In this document: one piece after another, positions 1 through 7,107 of the stretch
How the letters are laid out: each line of letters begins with the position of its first letter
Position numbering within the stretch: the stretch's first letter is position 1
Assembly: GCA_945828175.1 (NCBI GenBank)
Contig: CALZQD010000048.1
Coordinates: 1 to 9,455, forward strand
Length of the DNA stretch: 9,455 nt
Direction: 5' to 3'
Source of the DNA: an uncultured Bacteroidales bacterium
GTDB lineage: Bacteria; Bacteroidota; Bacteroidia; Bacteroidales; Muribaculaceae
Position numbers and translations under genes: made by a program
The notes under the pieces: model-generated
The model's database searches: none
Told to the model about the DNA's origin: nothing
What the model saw: the letters and a program-made list of their open reading frames with translations, nothing else

Positions 1-747
1 CAAAGTACATACATCCTGAAACCGCGCCCGACAGGCTACCAAATCATTAACCACGAATATTGCGCCGCTAATGAAAATCTAACGATGCAACTCGCCTCTC
101 AGGTTTACGGCATCGAAACCGCGGCAAACGGTCTTTGCTTCTTTGCCAATGGCGAAGCAGCATACATCACTCGCCGCTTTGACATTTACCCCGGCGGCAA
201 ATATGCCCAGGAAGATTTTGCATCGCTAATGGGCTTGACGAAGCAAAACGGCGGCTCGGATTTCAAGTATAACAACGGCAGCTATGAAGAATGCGCCGAA
301 ATTATACGAAGCCATGTAAAATCTGCGGCAATCGATATCCTGCGATTCTTCAGAGTTGTGATTTTCAATTTCATCACCCTTAACGACGACGCGCATTTAA
401 AGAATTTTTCTTTAATAAACAATGGCCGCGAATATAACCTTTCTCCGGCATACGACCTGATAAACACGTCGTTACAAATTCGTCAGCCCCGCTTTTTCGC
501 TCTTGACAAAGGACTTTTCCGCGAGGGCATGGATCTCAGCGACACACGTCAGGTTTCGTTCGACGATTTTTTTGAATTCGGTCGTCGCATAGGCTTGCCC
601 GAAAGGATGATCGAGAGGGAGATAAAACGCTTTTCAGAAGCAAACCCCTCAGCCGAAGCCCTGATCAGCCGCTCATATTTATCTGACGACCTGAAAAGGC
701 TATACCTCCTCAGCTATCATTACCGCCAGTCTATGCTGAGGAGATAA
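1..747 (+). CDS. HipA-family serine/threonine kinase, C-terminal domain (5' partial)
   Basis: The reading frame is open from base 1 with no start needed and ends at TAA 745-747, so the gene is cut by the window edge; the ATG at 85 is internal. About 248 residues are visible. HipA kinases are toxins of HipBA-type toxin-antitoxin modules that phosphorylate targets such as glutamyl-tRNA synthetase; this protein's target is unknown. Visible hallmarks are the early LKP and NENLTMQLA segments, ITRRFD, then NDDAHLKNFS, which carries the catalytic Asp and the metal-binding Asn, and SPAYDL, which carries the metal-binding Asp of the HipA_C fold. The catalytic core is intact, but the upstream ATP-binding part is missing. 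In many Bacteroidetes HipA is split into separate antitoxin, N-domain and kinase genes; those partners would lie left of base 1. Codon use is more A/T-rich than in the following genes, which fits horizontal acquisition. Confidence 0.85.
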   Translation, partial: QSTYILKPRPTGYQIINHEYCAANENLTMQLASQVYGIETAANGLCFFANGEAAYITRRFDIYPGGKYAQEDFASLMGLTKQNGGSDFKYNNGSYEECAEIIRSHVKSAAIDILRFFRVVIFNFITLNDDAHLKNFSLINNGREYNLSPAYDLINTSLQIRQPRFFALDKGLFREGMDLSDTRQVSFDDFFEFGRRIGLPERMIEREIKRFSEANPSAEALISRSYLSDDLKRLYLLSYHYRQSMLRR

Positions 748-1054
748 GTTTGGCAATCCAACGCAATATTTCTATTCTTTCATAAATCGTTTGACAAAAT
801 GTACTCGACCGTCAGGCACTTAAAATCGCGAGCCTCTTGCCTGATTTCTCACCTGCGACCTTAGACCACTCGCGTGTTAAAAGCATTGTGAAACTCTCTT
901 TTGACTTCAAAGCCCCGGAAGTCCATGAAAACAATGAAAGCAAATAAGTCGGCTAAAGTCCATTTTAGCTATGTCCTCTCTCCTCTCATATTAATTTTTT
1001 ATTAAATTTTTGCGGGGGCTTGGCGCAGAGCCGCCCAGGCCTTATCTTTGCGAC
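748..1054. other. Intergenic block without a clear gene
   Basis: These 307 bases separate the hipA-like gene from the two-component operon. Three things are visible. An inverted repeat has arms TCAGGCA (812-818) and TGCCTGA (838-844), with a 19-base gap and only a weak T run after it. A short minus-strand frame, 886 to 812, could encode 24 residues including TREWSKVAGEKSGKR, and it stays open upstream to about 954. A plus-strand frame, 925 to 1005, could encode 26 residues (MKTMKANKSAKVHF... ending in a hydrophobic stretch). Neither frame has supporting signals I can see, so I do not call a gene. The stretch from about 990 to 1012 is very T-rich and leads into the promoter at 1019-1050. Confidence 0.4.
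1019..1050 (+). promoter_or_regulatory. Bacteroidetes-type promoter of the two-component operon
   Basis: TATCTTTG at 1043-1050 matches the Bacteroidetes -7 consensus TAnnTTTG exactly. CTTG at 1019-1022 is a three-of-four match to the -33 TTTG, with a 20-base spacer. Transcription in such promoters begins a few bases after the final G, so the RNA should start at or next to the ATG at 1055, leaving almost no leader. Confidence 0.7.
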
Positions 1055-1723
1055 ATGGAGAAGAAAAATATCAGAATTCTGGTCGTCGATGACGAAGAGA
1101 CTCTCTGCGAGGGACTGCGCACCTACCTCGAACTCGAGGGCTATACCGTCGACGCCTCGCTCAGCGCCGAAGAGGCCCTCAAACGCGACCTCAGCGTCTA
1201 CGACCTGCTGCTGCTCGACATAATGATGGATGGCGTCAGCGGCACCGAGATGGCCACGATTGTCAGAAACCGCGAGTCAACCTTCGACATGCCCATAATA
1301 TTTCTCACCGCCAAAGATTCGCTCGACGACATGGTCTCGGGCCTCAAGCTCGCCGACGACTATATATCAAAGCCTTACGAAATCAAGAACCTGCTGGCCC
1401 GCATCGAGGCCGTGCTGCGCCGAAGTTCGCGCCACCGCCTGATGGTCAAAGGCGTAAGCTGCGACCGCGCGTCGATGGCCTGCTACGTCGACGGACACCA
1501 TGTGAAGATGCCGCGCAAAGAATTCGAGATTCTTGCCCTCCTGCTCGAGAATCCCGGACGCGTCTTCACCCGCGAGGAACTGATCTCGCGCATCTGGCCC
1601 GACAATGTCATCGTCGTCGACCGCGCCGTCGACGTACATGTGGCCCGTATCAGAGGCAAAATCGCGCCCTACAGCCGCCACATCGTGGCGCGCACGGGCT
1701 ATGGCTACGGCTGGGAGGACTGA
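1055..1723 (+). CDS. OmpR/PhoB-family DNA-binding response regulator
   Basis: This 222-residue cytoplasmic transcription factor is phosphorylated by its partner kinase. The receiver domain (about residues 5-122) shows the acidic pair D12-D13, the phospho-acceptor D55 in LLLLDIMMDG, T85 in FLTAKD and K106 in SKPY. A winged-helix Trans_reg_C domain (about 128-222) ends with ARTGYGYGW. The start at 1055 gives the standard receiver N-terminus (MEKKNIRILVVDDEE); the upstream in-frame ATG at 1010 would add 15 residues encoded across the promoter and is rejected. The usual LGADDY loop before the conserved Lys reads LADDY, apparently lacking the Gly. The histidine kinase gene follows 3 bases downstream, so the two are co-transcribed and probably translationally coupled. 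A PhoB-like role is suggested by the kinase's sensor type and the phosphate transporter next door, not by the regulator alone. Confidence 0.95.
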   Translation: MEKKNIRILVVDDEETLCEGLRTYLELEGYTVDASLSAEEALKRDLSVYDLLLLDIMMDGVSGTEMATIVRNRESTFDMPIIFLTAKDSLDDMVSGLKLADDYISKPYEIKNLLARIEAVLRRSSRHRLMVKGVSCDRASMACYVDGHHVKMPRKEFEILALLLENPGRVFTREELISRIWPDNVIVVDRAVDVHVARIRGKIAPYSRHIVARTGYGYGWED

Positions 1724-1726
1724 ACG

Positions 1727-3124
1727 ATGACGGGCAGAATAAGGATTTCGTTCCACTCGCGCGTGTTCCTGACGACTCTGGCACTCTGCTGGATACTCGT
1801 CGGCACGGTGATGTTTTTTCAATACCGCCGCGAAAAAGAATTCAAGGCCGAACTGCTCGACGCCGAGCTCCAGATCTGCAACAACCGCATCATCGAAGGC
1901 CTCGCCGACGGCGTCGCCATCGAGACACTCGTCTCTGACAGCCTTGCCCCCTTCTGCCCCCTCAGAGTGACGCTCATCGACCGCGACGGCACCGTCTTCT
2001 ATGACAACAACAGCCGCACACCCATGCCCACAGCCAACCACAACTCGCGCCCCGAGGTCATCGCCGCGCGCGCCAAAGGCGTCGGCCGCGCCGTCGAGCG
2101 ATACTCCGAGAGCGACGACGACATCTATTTCTACTCGGCCAAAGCCGGCGACAACGGCCTGGTCGTCAGGTCGGCGGCGCTCTATACACACAACCTGCGC
2201 GAGTTCCTCCGCGCCGACAGCAGTGTGCTGTGGCTCATGGCCTTAATGACGATGGCTATGAGCCTCGTTGCCTTCTTCGCCACCCGCCGCATCTCGCAGA
2301 GCATCATCCGCCTCAACCGCTTCGCCGAGCGCGCCGAGCGCGGCGAGAGCATCTACGACGACTGCGCTTTCCCCAACGACGAACTCGGCAGCATCGCCGG
2401 ACACATCGTCAGACTCTACGTCCAGCGCGACCGCGAGCACCGCGAGGCCCTGGCGCTCGAGCATGACCGCACGCGCCTCAAAAAGCAGCTCACCAACAAC
2501 ATCAACCACGAGCTGAAAACTCCCGTCGCGTCGATGCTCGTCAGCCTCGACCTGCTGCGCGACCATCCCGAGCTTCCCGAGGCCCGCAAAGAGGAATTCA
2601 TCCGACGTATTCACGACAATGCCCTGCGTCTGAGCTCGCTGCTCAAGGATGTCTCGACGATAACGCGCATCGAGGAAGCGCCCGAGATGATTGAGCGGCA
2701 GCCCGTCGACATGCGCGGCCTCATCGACTCCATCGTCGCCGACGCCCGCCTCCGCACCGACGTCAGAATCGACGTCGACGTGCCGCCGCTCACGGTCAAG
2801 GGCAACCGCCGCCTGCTCGAATCGGTTTTCAGCAACCTCATCGACAACGCGCTGACCTACAGCGGCTGCTCGGTCATAACAATCAAAGCCGACAGCGCCG
2901 GCAACTTCACTTTCAGCGACAACGGCTCAGGAGTGCCCGACGACGCCCTGCCGCATATCTTCGAGCGCTTCTACCGCGTCGACAGCGGTCGTTCACGGGC
3001 CACAGGAGGCACCGGTCTCGGTCTTGCCATCGTGCGCAATGCCATCGCTTTCCATGGTGGCGAAATCAGCGTCAGCAACGACCGCGGCCTGAAATTCACA
3101 TTCACCCTCAGCCCTGAAGCCTGA
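1727..3124 (+). CDS. PhoR-like membrane sensor histidine kinase
   Basis: This 465-residue inner-membrane kinase autophosphorylates and passes phosphate to the regulator encoded just upstream. Order of parts: TM1 about 13-32; an extracytoplasmic sensor about 34-165, with the PAS-like pattern LIDRDGTVFYDN, N-x-RPEV and GVGRAVERYSE seen in PhoR-type Bacteroidetes kinases; TM2 about 166-186; a HAMP linker to about 240; a HisKA helix with the phospho-acceptor H261 in NINHELKTP; then the ATPase domain with the N box (SNLIDNAL, about 369-376), G1 box (SDNGSG), F box (FERFYR) and G2 box (GGTGLGLAI, 427-435). All catalytic motifs are intact. The ligand cannot be read from sequence. Phosphate limitation is an inference from the PhoR-like architecture and the PiT transporter 107 bases downstream; general envelope-stress sensing is the main alternative. 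Confidence 0.93.
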   Translation: MTGRIRISFHSRVFLTTLALCWILVGTVMFFQYRREKEFKAELLDAELQICNNRIIEGLADGVAIETLVSDSLAPFCPLRVTLIDRDGTVFYDNNSRTPMPTANHNSRPEVIAARAKGVGRAVERYSESDDDIYFYSAKAGDNGLVVRSAALYTHNLREFLRADSSVLWLMALMTMAMSLVAFFATRRISQSIIRLNRFAERAERGESIYDDCAFPNDELGSIAGHIVRLYVQRDREHREALALEHDRTRLKKQLTNNINHELKTPVASMLVSLDLLRDHPELPEARKEEFIRRIHDNALRLSSLLKDVSTITRIEEAPEMIERQPVDMRGLIDSIVADARLRTDVRIDVDVPPLTVKGNRRLLESVFSNLIDNALTYSGCSVITIKADSAGNFTFSDNGSGVPDDALPHIFERFYRVDSGRSRATGGTGLGLAIVRNAIAFHGGEISVSNDRGLKFTFTLSPEA

Positions 3125-3188
3125 CGCCTCGAAATTAAATAAAAACGCAACAATAATTCAGCAATTACTTAACAATATCAACCGTAAT

Positions 3189-3230
3189 TTGTGTCAGATT
3201 CTAACGCAATTGTGTCAAATTCTAACGCAA
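3189..3230 (+). repeat. Two 21-bp tandem direct repeats before the phosphate transporter gene
   Basis: Copy 1 is 3189-3209 and copy 2 is 3210-3230. They are contiguous and differ at one base (G at 3197, A at 3218). Each contains TTGTGTCA then TTCTAACGCAA. The second copy ends one base before the ATG at 3232. TGTCA is also the core of the PhoB box of other bacteria, where half-sites repeat every 11 bp; here the TGTCA cores are 21 bp apart, about two helical turns. A binding site for an OmpR/PhoB-type regulator is plausible but unproven. A degenerate -7-like TAATTTG (one base short of TAnnTTTG) at 3185-3191 overlaps copy 1. Confidence 0.75.
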
Positions 3231-3231
3231 A

Positions 3232-5508
3232 ATGGATTTATTGTTTTTAGGTATTGTCATTTTCCTCTTTCTCCTCGCCGTTTTTGACCTCACGGTCGGC
3301 GTCAGCAACGACGCTGTCAACTTCCTGTCGTCGGCCGTAGGGTCAAAAGCCGCGCCGTTCAAACGCATCATCGCCGTCGCGGCCGTCGGTGTCTTCATCG
3401 GCGCCGCCATGAGCAACGGCATGATGGACATCGCCCGCCACGGCATCTTCCGGCCCGAAAACCTGTCGTTCTACGACGTCATCGCCATCTTCATGGCCGT
3501 CATGGTCACCGACATCATCCTGCTCGACATGTTCAACTCCCTGGGCATGCCGACGTCGACGACCGTCTCGCTGGTCTTCGAGCTGCTCGGCGCCACCTTT
3601 GTCGTTGCCCTGTTCAAAATAGCCGAGCCGGGCAGTTCGCTTGACCTCGGCGACCTGCTTAACACCGAGAAGGCCCTGTCGGTCATCCTCGGCATATTCC
3701 TCTCGGTGGCGATTGCCTTTGTCTTCGGCACAATCGTTCAGTTTATCGCGCGCCTGATATTCACCTTTGAATACCGCAGCCGCCTCAAGTGGAAGGTCGG
3801 CATCTTCGGCGGCATCGCCTGCACGGCCATCGTCTACTTCATGCTCATCAAGGGCATCAAAGACCTGACCATCATGACGCCCGAGCTTAAAGCGTGGATC
3901 GACACCCACACCGCCCTGATTATCGGCCTCTCGTTTGTCGGCTTCACCCTTCTGATGCAGTTGCTCCACTTTCTGAAAGTCAACGTCCTGAAGGTCGTGG
4001 TTCTGCTCGGCACCTTCGCCCTTGCGATGGCCTTCGCCGGCAACGACCTCGTTAACTTCATCGGAGTGCCGCTGACCTCGCTCGCCTCTTATCAGGACTA
4101 TGCGGCCTCGGGCGGCGGCAACCTCCACGGCTTCATGATGTCGAGCCTCAACGGCCCGGCGCAGACGCCTTTCTATTTCCTCGTCGGCGCGGGCATGATT
4201 ATGGTCGTCGCCCTGGCCTCGTCGAAGAAATCGCGCCAGGTGACACAGACTACCGTCGGTCTCAGCTCCCACGGCAGCGGCGACGAGCTCTTCGGTTCGT
4301 CGCGCCTCGGCCGTGCCCTGGTGCGCCGCACCCTCGCGGCCTTCAACACCGTCAGCAGCCACACACCCGAGCGAGTCAAGCGCTTTATCGCCCGCCGCAT
4401 GGACACGACCGTCGCCACGCCCGAAGACGGCGCCGCATTCGACCTCGTCCGCGCCTCGGTCAACCTTATGCTCGCGAGTATGCTCATCGCCTGGGGTACG
4501 TCGATGAAACTGCCGCTGTCGACAACTTTCGTTACCTTCATGGTCGCCATGGGTACATCGCTGGCCGACCGCGCCTGGGGCCGCGAGAGTGCCGTCTTCC
4601 GCATCACCGGCGTCATCTCGGTAATCGGCGGCTGGTTTATCACAGCCGGCGTGGCTTTCATCGGCGCCGGACTCATCGTCTGCCTGATGCACCTCGGCGG
4701 CGTGCCGCTGATGATCGCCGGCGGCGTCATCGCCCTGGCCACGCTCGTGCGCAGCAACATCCGTTTCCGCAAGAAATCGCGCGAGAAAGCCGGCGACACC
4801 CTCTTCCAGACCATCCTCTCGACCGACTCGCCCGACAAGGTCTGGCCGCTGCTCATTATCTATATCAACGAGAAGCAGACGATGTTCCTCAACTTCGCTA
4901 TCGACACCTACCGCGAAGTCTCCGAAGGTTTTATCAATGACAACATCAAGCAGCTCTCGCGCGCCGAGCGTCAGCTCGTCACCGAGAAAGACGTCCTGAA
5001 ATCGCAGCGCCGAAAGCTCACTCTCTGCCTTCGCCGCGCCACACCCGCCGTCGCCATCGAGAAAAGCACCTGGTTCCACCTTAGCAACAGCCTGGCGATG
5101 TCGATGACCTACAACCTGCGCCGCATCAACGAGGTCTGCAAGGAGCACGTCGACAATAACTTCCGTCGCCTCCCCGAGCAGTTCCACAACGACTACCGCC
5201 GACTCTCCGACGAAATCATCTCGGTGCTCACCGATGCCGCCGGCGCCGTCGACACAAGCGATCCCAACGTCATCGACAGCCTCCGCAACCGCTGCGAGGC
5301 CATCAAGAACAGCCTGACCGACGCGACCCGTGAGGTCTACGGCTATCTGCGCACGGGCGACGCCGACAACATGACCGTCGGCTACGTCTACCTCAATATG
5401 TTACAGGAGAGTCAGGAGTTCGTCACCTCGCTGCGCAAGCTGCTGCGAGCCTCGGGCAAGCTCAACCTCAAGCCATCGACCTACCGCAGCTTCACCCACG
5501 CAACATAA
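3232..5508 (+). CDS. PiT-family inorganic phosphate transporter with PhoU-like C-terminal domain
   Basis: This 758-residue inner-membrane protein is predicted to import inorganic phosphate by cation symport. Both halves of the inverted-topology PiT repeat are visible. The first has a GANDVANA-like motif, GVSNDAVNFLSSAVGS (23-38), and PTSTT (107-111). The second has AGNDLVNFIGVPL (about 269-281) and PLSTT (428-432). A hydrophilic loop (about 330-405) divides the membrane part, which ends near residue 505. The remaining 250 or so residues are a soluble, helical, charged region resembling PhoU, the phosphate-signalling regulator; this gives the extended form seen in Bacteroidetes rather than the roughly 500-residue E. 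coli PitA. The start is set by the hydrophobic N-terminus directly after the tandem repeats. The gene follows a PhoR-like two-component system and converges with the antiporter gene, stop codons 11 bases apart. Sulfate or another anion is a less likely substrate. Confidence 0.93.
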   Translation: MDLLFLGIVIFLFLLAVFDLTVGVSNDAVNFLSSAVGSKAAPFKRIIAVAAVGVFIGAAMSNGMMDIARHGIFRPENLSFYDVIAIFMAVMVTDIILLDMFNSLGMPTSTTVSLVFELLGATFVVALFKIAEPGSSLDLGDLLNTEKALSVILGIFLSVAIAFVFGTIVQFIARLIFTFEYRSRLKWKVGIFGGIACTAIVYFMLIKGIKDLTIMTPELKAWIDTHTALIIGLSFVGFTLLMQLLHFLKVNVLKVVVLLGTFALAMAFAGNDLVNFIGVPLTSLASYQDYAASGGGNLHGFMMSSLNGPAQTPFYFLVGAGMIMVVALASSKKSRQVTQTTVGLSSHGSGDELFGSSRLGRALVRRTLAAFNTVSSHTPERVKRFIARRMDTTVATPEDGAAFDLVRASVNLMLASMLIAWGTSMKLPLSTTFVTFMVAMGTSLADRAWGRESAVFRITGVISVIGGWFITAGVAFIGAGLIVCLMHLGGVPLMIAGGVIALATLVRSNIRFRKKSREKAGDTLFQTILSTDSPDKVWPLLIIYINEKQTMFLNFAIDTYREVSEGFINDNIKQLSRAERQLVTEKDVLKSQRRKLTLCLRRATPAVAIEKSTWFHLSNSLAMSMTYNLRRINEVCKEHVDNNFRRLPEQFHNDYRRLSDEIISVLTDAAGAVDTSDPNVIDSLRNRCEAIKNSLTDATREVYGYLRTGDADNMTVGYVYLNMLQESQEFVTSLRKLLRASGKLNLKPSTYRSFTHAT

Positions 5509-5519
5509 CATTCGGAGGG

Positions 5520-6998
5520 CTACTTCACCATTTCTTTGAGATACTCGGCCTTTCGCGAGATGAGCAGCAGCACATCGCCGATATAGAGCCGGGTATTGCC
5601 TTTTGGCACGAGGTAGGCGTCGCCGCGCTTGACCAGGATGACAAGCGTTTCGGGCGGCAGCGTTATCTCGCTCAGGGTCGAGCCCTCGGTGAGCAGTTCG
5701 GCCGTCACGGCCTGTTCGCGCGAGGCGGCAGTCACTTCCTCGGGCAACTCGAAGCCCGAGAAATGGCGTGGCTCGACTTCCTCGGTCAAGCCAAGCCAGC
5801 GGGCCATGCGCGTCACCGTCGTGCCCTGGATTAGCAGCGACAGTATGGTGATAAAAAACACGATGTTAAACATAAACCGCGCCTGACCGACCGCGGGCGA
5901 CATCAGCGCGTAGGTCGCGAAGATGATAGGTACGGCGCCGCGCAGGCCGACCCAGCCTATATAGGTCTTCGCCTTGAACGTATAGCGTCTGAACGGCGCA
6001 AGGCAGAGATACACCGCCGCCGGTCGCGCTATGAAAATCATGAACACGCCGAGCATAATGCCGGGAACGGCAATCTGCAGCAGTTCGTGAGGGTTGACCA
6101 ACAGTCCGAGCGTGAGGAACATCACTATCTGCACGAGCCATGAGAATCCGCCGAAGAATGTCGCAATCGTGCGCTTGAGCACAATCTTGTTGTTGCCTAC
6201 GACCACGCCCGAGATATAGACGGCCAGGTAACTGTTGCCACCGACGAGGTTGGTCAGCGTGAATGCGAAGAAGCAGCAGGCTATCACCAATACAGGGTAT
6301 AGAAATTCGTTGCCTGCATGGATGCGATTGACAATCCAGACCGTGATATAGCCGATGACGATGCCGGCGATGGCGCCGACGCCGAGCTGCAGAATCAGCC
6401 GCCCGACGGTCTCGAGTATCATGCCGCCGGTGATGTCGACCCCTTCTTCAATCGTCGAAATCAGCAGTATGACAAGCAGATATGCTATCGGGTCGTTTGA
6501 GCCGCTCTCGAGCTCGAGGGTCGGTTTGAGCCGTTGCTTGAGCCCGACGCCCGACGAATTGAGTATCGAGAACACCGACGCCGAATCGGTCGACGACATG
6601 ATTGCCGCCAACAGCAGCGACTCGGCCCAGCCGAACGCATGCTCGGGCAGCATCAGCCGCATCATCTCGTGGATAAACACACCCATCAGCGCCGTCGTAA
6701 TAAGCACCCCGACCGTCGCCAGGACGACTCCCGGCGCGAGCACAGGCTTGATCTGGCGGTAGCTCGTGTCGAGGCCGCCCGAAAAAAGTATTATACACAG
6801 CGACACCATGCCGATAAACTCGGCCGTCGCAGCGCTGTCAAACTGTATTCCGAAGCCGTCGACACCGGCCAGCATGCCTATGCCGAGAAAAGCAAGAAGT
6901 GCAGGCATGCCATAGCGGCTGCCGGCCTTTCCCGCCAAAACACTGAACAGTAGCAACACAGCCGAAACAAGCATTATATTACCCGGGGTTATCTCCAT
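5520..6998 (-). CDS. nhaP2: NhaP2-type K+/H+ antiporter (CPA1 family) with C-terminal RCK_C domain
   Basis: This 492-residue inner-membrane antiporter exchanges K+ (or Na+) for protons and protects against excess cytoplasmic potassium. About twelve hydrophobic segments fill residues 7-400. Recognisable motifs are GMLAGVDGFGIQFD (41-54), close to E. coli NhaP2; STDSASVFSIL with D138; LESGSNDPIAY with the transport N168-D169 pair; and WVGLRGAVPI with the conserved Arg. Residues about 420-492 form a TrkA_C/RCK_C domain (ITLPPETLVILVKRG ... GDVLLLIS), typical of NhaP2 and probably a ligand-binding gate. The ATG at 6998 lies about 22 bases below a well-formed promoter, and no better start is seen. 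The gene diverges from a channel-like gene, which suggests a shared ion-homeostasis control region. Substrate preference (K+ over Na+) is inferred from the subfamily. Confidence 0.92.
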   Translation of the reverse strand: MEITPGNIMLVSAVLLLFSVLAGKAGSRYGMPALLAFLGIGMLAGVDGFGIQFDSAATAEFIGMVSLCIILFSGGLDTSYRQIKPVLAPGVVLATVGVLITTALMGVFIHEMMRLMLPEHAFGWAESLLLAAIMSSTDSASVFSILNSSGVGLKQRLKPTLELESGSNDPIAYLLVILLISTIEEGVDITGGMILETVGRLILQLGVGAIAGIVIGYITVWIVNRIHAGNEFLYPVLVIACCFFAFTLTNLVGGNSYLAVYISGVVVGNNKIVLKRTIATFFGGFSWLVQIVMFLTLGLLVNPHELLQIAVPGIMLGVFMIFIARPAAVYLCLAPFRRYTFKAKTYIGWVGLRGAVPIIFATYALMSPAVGQARFMFNIVFFITILSLLIQGTTVTRMARWLGLTEEVEPRHFSGFELPEEVTAASREQAVTAELLTEGSTLSEITLPPETLVILVKRGDAYLVPKGNTRLYIGDVLLLISRKAEYLKEMVK

Positions 6999-7026
6999 AT
7001 TTGTTGTTCGCTTGCGTTTGTTTTTA

Positions 7027-7057
7027 CAAAGATAATGAATCGGGGCTATCTCTCAAA
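7027..7057 (-). promoter_or_regulatory. Bacteroidetes-type promoter of the K+/H+ antiporter gene
   Basis: Read on the minus strand, TTTG at 7057-7054, a 19-base spacer and TATCTTTG at 7034-7027 match both consensus elements exactly. The predicted transcript start is near 7020-7023, giving a leader of roughly 22-25 bases before the ATG at 6998. Confidence 0.8.
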
Positions 7058-7107
7058 ATTGCAAACAATAAACTCGGCTCATTGGTTTTATAACAAATGC
7101 TTTACTC

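Noticed and set aside
812..844. Rho-independent terminator after the hipA-like gene
   Set aside because: The 7-bp arms are separated by 19 bases and followed by only three T residues, so it is a poor terminator; kept as an inverted repeat.
1010..1054. Upstream start for the response regulator
   Set aside because: It would encode MRGLGAEPPRPYLCD across the -33 and -7 promoter elements; the receiver domain starts naturally at the 1055 ATG.
1367..2191. Minus-strand open frame of 274 codons across the regulator and kinase genes
   Set aside because: It spans the junction of two well-supported plus-strand genes and has low-complexity acidic and valine-rich composition without motifs.
3343..5187. 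Long minus-strand open frame (614 codons) opposite the phosphate transporter
   Set aside because: It is an antisense shadow of a GC-rich gene. The translation is rich in D, E, G, H and R with no recognisable domain, while the plus strand has clear PiT motifs.
5506..5522. Bidirectional terminator between the convergent transporter and antiporter genes
   Set aside because: Only 11 bases lie between the stop codons and no stem with flanking T/A runs is visible there.
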